Assembly: GCA_013813955.1 (NCBI GenBank)
Contig: JACCQW010000127.1
Location: 1-5,200 of the forward strand
Source: Solirubrobacterales bacterium
GTDB lineage: Bacteria > Actinomycetota > Thermoleophilia > Solirubrobacterales > Solirubrobacteraceae
Direction: 5' to 3'
DNA length: 5,200 nucleotides
Below the pieces are notes generated by a model, which ran no database searches, was not told the origin of the DNA, and saw nothing but the letters and a program-made list of their open reading frames with translations. The position numbers and the translations under genes were made by a program. Numbering within the stretch: position 1 is the stretch's first letter; each line of letters begins with the position of its first letter. Of the stretch, positions 1 through 4,954 are shown in pieces.

Positions 1-1
1 G

Positions 2-475
2 GCCCAGCGCGCGCGCTGGCGCCAGTACCGAACGGTGTGGGCCTTCGTCGAGGGCTCGGCCTGCCGGCGCGAGACGATACTGCGCCACTTCGGCGACACC
101 AGCGTGCCTGCGCCGGCACCCGGGGTGCCGTGCTGCGATGCCTGCGAGGCCGGCTGGCTGCCGGTCGCGCCCGGCCGGCGCAGCGCGACGGGCGCTGCGC
201 CGGGCGAGCTCGACGACGCGATCGTCTCCGTGGTGGCGTTCGCCATGCCGGCGGTCGGGCGCACGCGCACGGTGGAGATCCTGCGCGGCAGCCGCTCCAA
301 GGCGGTCATCTCCAACGGCTACGACGGGCTGCCCGCCTACTCGACGTTCGACCATCTGACCGGGCCCCAGGTCCTCTCACGGGTCGACGAGCTCATCGCC
401 GCCGGACGACTGCGCTCGACCGGCGGCGCGTACCCCAAGCTGCAGGTCGTGCCCGCCGAGCGCGCTGCCGCATGA
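2..475 (+). CDS. recQ: RecQ-type ATP-dependent DNA helicase, C-terminal part (5' end outside window)
   Basis: This is the last 157 residues of a RecQ-family 3'-5' DNA helicase, which unwinds DNA in recombination and repair. The frame is open to the left edge, so the helicase motor (Walker A, DEAH) lies upstream. Visible: a CRR-x-x-IL-x-HFG motif (Cys 21 of the fragment) followed by P-C-C-D-A-C (Cys 44, 45, 48), which together give the four cysteines of the RecQ zinc-binding subdomain. Residues about 71-152 match an RQC winged helix: GRTRTVEILRGSRSK, then N-G-Y-D-x-LP-x-Y, ending in G-G-x-YP-x-L. No HRDC domain follows; the protein ends about ten residues after the RQC domain. The CC-x-x-C spacing differs from the C-x2-C-x2-C of E. 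coli RecQ, as recalled from the family. The TGA stop overlaps the purN ATG by four bases, so translational coupling is likely. Confidence 0.9.
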   Translation, partial: AQRARWRQYRTVWAFVEGSACRRETILRHFGDTSVPAPAPGVPCCDACEAGWLPVAPGRRSATGAAPGELDDAIVSVVAFAMPAVGRTRTVEILRGSRSKAVISNGYDGLPAYSTFDHLTGPQVLSRVDELIAAGRLRSTGGAYPKLQVVPAERAAA

Positions 476-1095
476 GCGCGCGCCTGCGCGTCGGGGTCCT
501 GGCCTCGGGGTCGGGGACGAACCTGCAGGCGCTGCTGGACACCGTCCACGCTCACGAGGCCGACATCGTCGCGGTGGCGTCCGACCAGCCGGACGCCCAT
601 GCGCTCGACCGCGCGCGGGCGGCGGGCGTGGCGAGCGCCGTCTTCGAGCTCACCGACCATCCCGACCGCACCGCCCGCGACAGCGCGATCGCCGACTGGC
701 TGGCGCAGCGCGACGTCGCCCTCGTCGTGCTCGCCGGCTACATGGCGCTGCTCACCGCGCCGTTTCTGGACCGCTTCCCGGGCGCCGTGGTCAACGTCCA
801 CCCGGCGCTGCTGCCCGCCTTCCCCGGCGTGCGGGCGATCGAGCAGGCCGTCGCCTACGGGGTCAAGGTCTTCGGGGTCACCGTGCACTTCGTCGACAAC
901 GGCGTGGACACCGGCCCGGTCATCCTCCAGCGCGCGATCGAGCTGCCCGGCGCGCGTGACGCCGGCGACGTCCGTGAGCGCCTGCGCCCGCTCGAGCACG
1001 CGCTCCTACCCGAGGCGGTGCGCCTGATCGCCCGCGGTGCGGTGCGCACGGACCCCGGCAACCCGCGCCGGGTCCTGGTCGACCGACGCTCCTAG
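472..1095 (+). CDS. purN: Phosphoribosylglycinamide formyltransferase (GAR transformylase)
   Basis: PurN transfers a formyl group from 10-formyl-tetrahydrofolate to glycinamide ribonucleotide, the third step of de novo purine synthesis in the cytoplasm. The protein is 207 residues, close to the usual 190-215. Visible signatures: the phosphate-binding loop ASGSGTNLQAL (residues 11-21), the catalytic stretch N-V-H-P-A-LLP-A-F-P-G (Asn108, His110), and VHFVDNGVDTGPVI (139-151) with the catalytic Asp146. These correspond to Asn106, His108 and Asp144 of the E. coli enzyme. The start is ATG 472, in the four-base ATGA overlap with the upstream helicase gene. It puts the beta-strand R-V-G-V-L-A-S-G-S-G at the normal distance from the N-terminus. 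There is no convincing ribosome binding site, so coupling to recQ is the probable route. The gene ends in an inverted repeat shared with the convergent small gene. Its usual partner purH lies 1.8 kb downstream, beyond two unrelated genes. Confidence 0.96.
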   Translation: MSARLRVGVLASGSGTNLQALLDTVHAHEADIVAVASDQPDAHALDRARAAGVASAVFELTDHPDRTARDSAIADWLAQRDVALVVLAGYMALLTAPFLDRFPGAVVNVHPALLPAFPGVRAIEQAVAYGVKVFGVTVHFVDNGVDTGPVILQRAIELPGARDAGDVRERLRPLEHALLPEAVRLIARGAVRTDPGNPRRVLVDRRS

Positions 1096-1125
1096 TACAC
1101 GTGCCCTTCCGGCCACGCGTACTAG
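1092..1125. terminator. Inverted repeat between convergent genes, candidate bidirectional terminator
   Basis: Arms CTAGTACACGTG (1092-1103) and CACGCGTACTAG (1114-1125) pair over 12 bp around a 10-base loop. The single mismatch (A1099/C1118) is an A-C clash in plus-strand RNA but a U-G wobble in minus-strand RNA, so the minus-strand transcript forms the more complete stem. The purN TAG (1093-1095) lies in the left arm and the small gene's TAG (complement of 1122-1124) in the right arm. No T-tract follows on either strand, so it does not match the classic intrinsic terminator. Hairpins without U-tails are commonly proposed as terminators in high-GC actinobacteria. Confidence 0.6.
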
Positions 1126-1292
1126 ATCGAGGCGTCGTCGCGCCCCTCGGCGTCCTTCTTGCGCTCCTCGAGCTCGCTGTGCGCCTTGCCGAGGTCCTTG
1201 TCCAAGTTCTCGAGGCGCTCCTCGAGCTCGTCGGCGCTGTGCTCCATCTTACGCTCGGCCTCCCCCTCGCGCGCGGGGTTCTTGTCGTCCAT
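1122..1292 (-). CDS. Small charged coiled-coil protein, 56 aa, function unknown
   Basis: I do not recognise a characterised family. The protein is 56 residues, almost all polar or charged. A Glu/Lys/Leu-rich stretch (about residues 18-48, with E-L-E-E-R-L-E-N-L and S-E-L-E-E-R-K-K) has heptad-like leucine spacing, which suggests an amphipathic helix or coiled coil. There is no signal peptide, membrane segment or cysteine, so it is probably cytoplasmic. Two things support a real gene: only one sense codon (CGT) lacks G or C at its third position, and AAGGGAG lies five bases before the ATG. A GTG 15 bases upstream is in frame, but it would put that ribosome binding site inside the coding region, so the ATG is preferred. 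The gene is convergent with purN and divergent from the RTX gene. Small E/K-rich proteins of this kind are common as hypotheticals in actinobacteria, from general knowledge. Confidence 0.72.
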   Translation of the reverse strand: MDDKNPAREGEAERKMEHSADELEERLENLDKDLGKAHSELEERKKDAEGRDDASI

Positions 1293-1378
1293 CGGGACTC
1301 CCTTCACCGGGTGCCCGAATCCTTCCCGTTCGGCGCGGGTTCAAGCCTCGGTCTTGCCCCGCCGGTCCGAAGTGGGAC
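1293..1378. promoter_or_regulatory. Divergent intergenic region between the coiled-coil and RTX genes
   Basis: These 86 bases must hold the promoters of two divergent genes unless transcription enters from elsewhere. On the minus strand TTGAAC (1344-1339) and GATTCG (1321-1316) are 17 bases apart. The -35 is reasonable, but the -10 matches TATAAT at only two positions. Its predicted start would give a leader of about 17 bases before the coiled-coil ATG. No convincing -35/-10 pair is visible on the plus strand for the RTX gene, and I see no clear operator palindrome. That promoters are here is inferred from gene orientation; the specific boxes are weak. Confidence 0.35.
1298..1304 (-). promoter_or_regulatory. 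Ribosome binding site deciding the start of the 56-aa gene
   Basis: On the minus strand this reads AAGGGAG, followed by TCCCG and then ATG (spacing five bases). It is the clearest Shine-Dalgarno sequence I can find in the window and favours ATG 1292 over the in-frame GTG at 1307. The other genes start with weak or no such sites. Confidence 0.65.
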
Positions 1379-2830
1379 ATGATCCCGGCCGTGACCCCGC
1401 GCCTTCTCGTCCTCGTCCTCTCCCTGGCCGCCGTGCTCGCCCCGTCGGCGCACGCGATCGTGCGCGACGGCAGCGGGCGGTCGGACCGCATCACCGGCAG
1501 CAACGTCCGCGACCTGCTGCGCGGCGGGCACGGGGGCGACACCCTGCGCGGCCGGCGGGGGCACGACGTCCTCGACGGCGGCTTTGGCAACGACCGGCTC
1601 TTCGGTGACACCGGCAACGACCGGCTGCTCGGCGGCTCGGGCAACGACCGCGTGTTCGGCGGCGCCGGCATCGATCGCCTGGAGGGCGGCAGCGGCAACG
1701 ACCTGGTCGACGGCGGCGCGGGCGACGACCGGATCGACGGCGGCGACGGCGACGACACGCTCCTGGGCGGCGAGGGCGACGACTTCATCCTGGAGACCGC
1801 GTTCGGCAACGAGAAGCTCGTCGACGCGGGCCCAGGCGACGACTACGTCAATACCAATCGCGGCCGCGACCGCGTGGTCTACGGGCGCGACGGCGACGAC
1901 ATCCTCGTCGGCGGCAACGGCGGAGAGGAGCTCGTCGGCGGCGCGGGCGCCGACGTCCTCGAAGGGGGGCAGGGGGCCGACGTGCTCCTCGGTGAGACCG
2001 GCGACGACCGCCTGCTCGGCGGGACGGGGCGCAACGTCCTGCGCGGCGGCGACGGCGACGACGTGCTGTGGACGGGAGCCTTCGTCGGCGAGGTCGACTG
2101 CGGCGCCGGGATCGACATCGTCTACGCGGAGTACGTGACATCCGGGCGCGAGCAGCGGGGGAGCCCGTCCGGGGTGCAGGACCCGGCGGCCGGCGAGGTC
2201 CGGTCCCTTCCGGGCTGCGAGGTGCTCATCCCGCTGACCGTGCGCGACGGCGCGGGCGCCGAGCGGCCCAATCCCGAGTTCCTCGCCCAGGACAAGGTGG
2301 TCGGCACGGCCACCAACGCCGGCCGCGAGGCTGCGGGCCTGCCGGGCGCCGGCGCGATCGCGTTTGTCGACAACTACAACGCCGGCCAGCCGCTGCGCCG
2401 CTTCGGCCGCGCGACCCACGGCAACGACGCGCTCAGCGTGCGCGCCGGCGGCGGGAGCGCGCTGGCGCCCGACGGCGGCCTGTACGGCCTGGCGGGAGAC
2501 GACCGCCTCGAGGGCGACCGGACCGACGACCGGCTCTTCGGCGGTTCGGGCGCCGACGGGCTGTTCGGCCGTAGCGGCAGCGACCTGCTCGTGGGCGGGT
2601 CCGGCAACGACACGATCGAGGGCGGGCGCGGGCAGGACCTCCTGGACGGCGGGCCCGGGCGCGACCGGCTCAACGGCGGCTTCGGCGAGGACATCGTCGC
2701 GGGCGGCAGCGGCGACGACGTCATCGTCGCGGTCGGCGGCGGTCGCGACCGCATCGACTGCGGGCCCGGCAACGACCGGGTCCTGATGGACCGCAGCGAC
2801 GTCGTCAAGCGCTGCGAGCGCGTGGGCTGA
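1379..2830 (+). CDS. Exported RTX (hemolysin-type) calcium-binding repeat protein
   Basis: A 483-residue protein with an N-terminal Sec signal peptide: a hydrophobic core at about residues 8-22, then A-P-S-A-H-A with likely cleavage after Ala26. The rest is mostly GGxGxDxux nonapeptides, which in RTX proteins fold into a parallel beta-roll that binds calcium outside the cell. Two blocks are visible: residues 31-138 plus 169-231, and 370-450. Each block ends in a similar cap, DCGxGxDxV and then a second Cys followed by Glu (Cys241/Cys280 and Cys461/Cys479), possibly disulfides. Residues about 285-365 form a non-repeat linker. No catalytic motif is seen, so adhesin, matrix or calcium-binding roles are guesses. 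ATG 1379 is chosen because it precedes the signal peptide directly; GTG 1391 would shorten the peptide by four residues and is possible. The ribosome binding site is weak (AAGTGG). No type I secretion genes are nearby, consistent with Sec export. Confidence 0.88.
   Translation: MIPAVTPRLLVLVLSLAAVLAPSAHAIVRDGSGRSDRITGSNVRDLLRGGHGGDTLRGRRGHDVLDGGFGNDRLFGDTGNDRLLGGSGNDRVFGGAGIDRLEGGSGNDLVDGGAGDDRIDGGDGDDTLLGGEGDDFILETAFGNEKLVDAGPGDDYVNTNRGRDRVVYGRDGDDILVGGNGGEELVGGAGADVLEGGQGADVLLGETGDDRLLGGTGRNVLRGGDGDDVLWTGAFVGEVDCGAGIDIVYAEYVTSGREQRGSPSGVQDPAAGEVRSLPGCEVLIPLTVRDGAGAERPNPEFLAQDKVVGTATNAGREAAGLPGAGAIAFVDNYNAGQPLRRFGRATHGNDALSVRAGGGSALAPDGGLYGLAGDDRLEGDRTDDRLFGGSGADGLFGRSGSDLLVGGSGNDTIEGGRGQDLLDGGPGRDRLNGGFGEDIVAGGSGDDVIVAVGGGRDRIDCGPGNDRVLMDRSDVVKRCERVG
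1469..2071 (+). repeat. First RTX nonapeptide block (27-bp period)
   Basis: Twelve consecutive nonapeptides (protein residues 31-138) keep exact nine-residue register. An irregular stretch, residues 139-168 (E-T-A-F-G-N-E-K-L-V-D and following), comes next, and then seven more nonapeptides (169-231). The first two or three units are degenerate. The DNA repeats are diverged but share a GGC-AAC-GAC or GGC-GAC-GAC core. This is repetition within a protein-coding region, not a separate DNA element. Confidence 0.85.
2486..2728 (+). repeat. Second RTX nonapeptide block
   Basis: Nine nonapeptides in register (protein residues 370-450), for example GGSGNDTIE and GGSGDDVIV. The calcium-binding Asp at position six is present in every unit. 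The cap DCGPGNDRV and the C-terminal R-C-E-R-V follow. The block is separated from the first by about 140 residues comprising the first cap and the non-repeat linker. Confidence 0.85.
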
Positions 2831-2863
2831 GCGCGGGGGCCCGCTGAGCACGGGGTCCCGCGC
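2831..2863 (+). terminator. GC-rich hairpin directly after the RTX stop codon
   Basis: GCGCGGG (2831-2837) pairs with CCCGCGC (2857-2863). Inside it CCCG (2840-2843) pairs with CGGG (2851-2854), with a two-by-two internal loop between the stems and a seven-base apical loop. The hairpin starts at the base after the TGA. There is no U-tract, so termination is inferred from the position and predicted stability of the stem. Confidence 0.5.
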
Positions 2864-2867
2864 GGGC

Positions 2868-2886
2868 GGCCGCTATTCTCGCGGCC
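2868..2886 (+). promoter_or_regulatory. Candidate -10 element inside an inverted repeat upstream of purH
   Basis: GGCCGC (2868-2873) and GCGGCC (2881-2886) are a perfect inverted repeat around TATTCTC. TATTCT (2874-2879) matches four of six positions of the sigma-70 -10 consensus and stands out in very GC-rich sequence. No good -35 is seen 16-18 bases upstream. If it works, transcription would start near 2886 and give a leader of about 55 bases before the purH GTG. The repeat could be an operator over the -10, or chance in GC-rich DNA. Confidence 0.35.
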
Positions 2887-2940
2887 ATCTCCGGCGAGTC
2901 CCCCACGCACGGCGCCGAGCCGGTCACCCAGCCGGGCGCG

Positions 2941-4485
2941 GTGCGCGTGCGCCGGGCGCTGTTGTCGGTCTCCGACAAGCGCGGCGTGGTCGACTTCGCG
3001 CAGGGACTGACCGAGCTGGGCGTCGAGCTGCTGTCGACCGGCGGCACGGCGGGCGAGCTGTCGGGGGCGGGCCTGGCCGTGCGCACGGTGGAGGACTTCA
3101 CGGGCTTCCCGGAGATCATGGACGGCCGCGTGAAGACGCTGCACCCGCGGCTGTACGCGGGGCTGCTGGCCGTCCGGTCGGACCCGGCCCACGTGGCGGC
3201 CGCCGCCGAGCACGAGATCGAGTACGTCGACCTCGTCTGTGTGAATCTCTACCCGTTCGAGCGCACCGCGTCGCGCCGGGGCTCCGGCGACGCGGAGATC
3301 ATCGAGAACATCGACATCGGCGGGCCCACGATGATCCGTGCGGCGGCCAAGAACCACGCGTTCGCGGCCGTCGTGGTCAGCCCCGAGTCCTACGACGCGG
3401 TGCTCGAGGAGCTGCGCGCCTCCGACGGGCTGCTGTCGATGTCCACGCGCGGGTCGCTGGCCGCCGAGGCGTTCGCCTACACCGCGCGCTATGACACGGC
3501 GATCGGCCGCTGGTTCGCAGAGAAGTCCGACGACTTCCCGCCGCTGCACGTCCGTGCCTACGAGAAGGTCGCCGACCTGCCCTACGGCGAGAACCCGCAC
3601 CAGCGCGCGGCCTACTACGCGCAGGTCGGCTCGCGGATGCACGTGCTGTCGATGGTCCACCAGCACCACGGCAAGCAGCTGTCGTTCAACAACCTGCTCG
3701 ACCTGGACGCGGCGCGGATGCTCGTGCGCGACTTCGACGAGCCGGCGTGCGCGATCGTCAAGCACAACAATCCCTGCGGCGTGGCGCTCGGTGCCGGCCC
3801 GCTGGAGGCCTACCAGCGCGCGTTCGCGACGGACCCCCTGAGCGCGTTCGGCGGCGTGATCGCGCTGAACCGGCCGGTCGACAGGGCCACCGCCGAGCGC
3901 CTGGCCAACCAGTTCGTGGAGGTGCTCTTCGCGCCCGGCTACGAGGCCGGCGCGCTGGAGGTGCTGAGCGCCAAGCCCAACACGCGCATCCTGGAGAACA
4001 ACGAGCGACGCTGGCCGTCGGGCGCCGAGCCGGACATCAAGCAGGTCATGGGCGGCCTGCTCGTGCAGGACCGTGACCTCGAGTTCAGCGACCGCACGGA
4101 GATGGAGGTCGTCACGCAGCGGGTGCCCGGCGATGCGCAGTGGCGCGACCTGCTCTTCGCCTGGCAGGTGTGCAAGCACGTGCGCTCCAACGCGATCGTG
4201 CTGGCGCGCGACGAGGCGACCGCCGGGATCGGGGCGGGCCAGATGAGCCGGGTCGACTCCGTGCGCCTGGCCATCGACAAGTCGCGCCTGGAGTCGCTGC
4301 AGGGCGCGGTGCTGGCCTCCGACGCGTTCTTTCCGTTCTCCGACGGACCCGAGATCGCCATCGGCGCGGGGATCACCGCGATCATCCAGCCGGGCGGCTC
4401 GCGCCGCGACCCCGACGTCGTCGAGGCCGCCGACGCCGCAGGCATCGCGATGGTCTTCACGAGCCGGCGGCACTTCCGCCACTAG
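2941..4485 (+). CDS. purH: Bifunctional AICAR transformylase / IMP cyclohydrolase
   Basis: PurH carries out the last two steps of de novo IMP synthesis: formylation of AICAR by 10-formyl-tetrahydrofolate, then ring closure to IMP. The protein has 514 residues, the normal length. The N-terminal MGS-like cyclohydrolase domain (about 1-200) shows S-T-G-G-T (32-36), DGRVKTLHP (61-69) and GGPTMIRAAAKN (127-138). The transformylase domain shows PYGENPHQ (214-221), the catalytic K-H-N-N-P-C-G (Lys274, His275), S-A-F-G-G (301-305), GAGQMSR (431-437), S-D-A-F-F-P-F (460-466) and the invariant ending R-H-F-R-H. GTG 2941 is used because R-R-A-L-L-S-V-S-D-K follows at the usual distance; GTG 2947 is also possible. 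Neither has a ribosome binding site. The frame stays open upstream to a stop at 2845, but with no ATG, GTG or TTG in between. A Rid-family gene follows after three bases, probably in the same operon. Confidence 0.97.
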   Translation: MRVRRALLSVSDKRGVVDFAQGLTELGVELLSTGGTAGELSGAGLAVRTVEDFTGFPEIMDGRVKTLHPRLYAGLLAVRSDPAHVAAAAEHEIEYVDLVCVNLYPFERTASRRGSGDAEIIENIDIGGPTMIRAAAKNHAFAAVVVSPESYDAVLEELRASDGLLSMSTRGSLAAEAFAYTARYDTAIGRWFAEKSDDFPPLHVRAYEKVADLPYGENPHQRAAYYAQVGSRMHVLSMVHQHHGKQLSFNNLLDLDAARMLVRDFDEPACAIVKHNNPCGVALGAGPLEAYQRAFATDPLSAFGGVIALNRPVDRATAERLANQFVEVLFAPGYEAGALEVLSAKPNTRILENNERRWPSGAEPDIKQVMGGLLVQDRDLEFSDRTEMEVVTQRVPGDAQWRDLLFAWQVCKHVRSNAIVLARDEATAGIGAGQMSRVDSVRLAIDKSRLESLQGAVLASDAFFPFSDGPEIAIGAGITAIIQPGGSRRDPDVVEAADAAGIAMVFTSRRHFRH

Positions 4486-4488
4486 GCG

Positions 4489-4854
4489 ATGGCCGCCCGG
4501 TGGGAGGAGGCCTACGGCTACCGGCGCACCGTGCGCGCGGGGCCATTCGTGCTCGTGGCGGGAACGACGGCGGTCGGCGAGGACGGCGCGGTGCTCGGCC
4601 CGGGCGACGCGTACGCGCAGACGGTCTACGCGCTGGACCTGATCGAGGAGGCGCTCGGTCGCGAGGGCGTGAGGATGGACCAGGTCGTGCGCACGCGGTT
4701 GTACGTGACCGACATCAGCCGCTGCGACGAGTTCGGCCGCGCCCACCAGGAGCGCTTCGCCGACGCCCGTCCGGTGAGCGCGATGGTCGAGGTCTCCGCG
4801 CTGATGGACCCCCGGATGCTCGTCGAGATCGAGGCCGATGCGTACGTCGGCTAG
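4489..4854 (+). CDS. Rid (YjgF/YER057c/UK114) family protein, non-canonical subgroup
   Basis: A 121-residue single-domain protein of the Rid family, normally a trimer of chorismate-mutase-like folds with ligand sites between subunits. Canonical RidA hydrolyses reactive enamine/imine intermediates made by PLP enzymes. Family features: V-L-V-A-G-T-T-A-V (residues 21-29), G-D-A-Y-A-Q-T (39-45), V-V-R-T-R-L-Y-V-T-D (66-75), M-V-E-V-S-A-L (99-105) and LVEIEADA (111-118). Aligning VEV and EIEA with E. coli RidA puts Ser97 where the substrate-binding Arg105 should be, while the equivalent of Glu120 is kept (Glu113). An Arg occurs three residues earlier (Arg94). The protein therefore probably belongs to an Arg-less Rid subgroup whose activity is not canonical imine deamination. 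It starts three bases after the purH stop, without a ribosome binding site, so coupling to purH is likely. The reaction is not predictable from the sequence. Confidence 0.85.
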   Translation: MAARWEEAYGYRRTVRAGPFVLVAGTTAVGEDGAVLGPGDAYAQTVYALDLIEEALGREGVRMDQVVRTRLYVTDISRCDEFGRAHQERFADARPVSAMVEVSALMDPRMLVEIEADAYVG

Positions 4855-4950
4855 GACGCGGGCGATCGTGGTCCGACGGTCCGGTACCGTCCGGCCGGTG
4901 GCGCACACTGCCGCCTCCGTGTCCGTCGCCGCCGCACCCGCCGCCGCCAG
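4855..4950 (+). promoter_or_regulatory. Gap between the Rid gene and the helicase gene
   Basis: This 96-base gap holds a short inverted repeat, GACGGT (4875-4880) and ACCGTC (4886-4891), around a five-base loop. The repeat overlaps both a CGGTACCG palindrome (4882-4889) and the -10-like TACCGT (4885-4890). The repeat is short and has no T-tract, so it is a weak terminator; an operator over a promoter is equally possible. The frame used by the helicase contains no start codon in this gap. Confidence 0.3.
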
Positions 4951-4954
4951 TTGA
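4898..4954 (+). CDS. Possible 18-codon leader ORF ahead of the helicase gene
   Basis: GTG 4898 opens an 18-residue alanine-rich reading frame (MAHTAASVSVAAAPAAAS) that ends at TGA 4952-4954. The stop overlaps the probable TTG start of the helicase as TTGA. TACCGT (4885-4890), a possible -10 hexamer, ends seven bases before the GTG, the spacing expected for a leaderless transcript. There is no clear -35. It could be a real leader peptide coupled to the helicase, untranslated leader, or the true helicase N-terminus separated by a frameshift. The low-complexity composition makes chance plausible. Confidence 0.25.
   Translation: MAHTAASVSVAAAPAAAS

Noticed and set aside
37..471. N-terminal extension of purN upstream of ATG 472
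   Set aside because: The frame is open upstream, but that stretch is Arg/Ala-rich, overlaps the RecQ zinc-binding and RQC coding sequence in another frame, and PurN proteins start just before the R-V-G-V-L-A-S-G-S-G strand.
1101..1382. Plus-strand 93-codon frame giving a Leu/Val-rich, membrane-like protein
   Set aside because: It is antisense to the 56-residue coiled-coil gene: Glu codons (GAG) read as Leu (CTC) on the other strand, which creates a false hydrophobic protein. It has no ribosome binding site and starts inside the hairpin.
1469..2071. DNA tandem repeat or CRISPR-like array
   Set aside because: The 27-bp period is fully explained by in-frame RTX nonapeptides. The units are diverged and have no unique spacers between identical repeats.
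1304..2851. Minus-strand open frame (515 codons) with a repetitive sequence opposite the RTX gene
   Set aside because: Its periodicity is the mirror of the RTX 27-bp repeat. The plus strand has a signal peptide and exact GGxGxDxux register, so the plus strand is the coding one.
2831..2940. Purine-type riboswitch in the gap before purH
   Set aside because: The region has simple GC-rich inverted repeats but none of the conserved junction or loop sequences of the purine or PRPP riboswitch classes that I can recognise, and the predicted leader is only about 55 bases.
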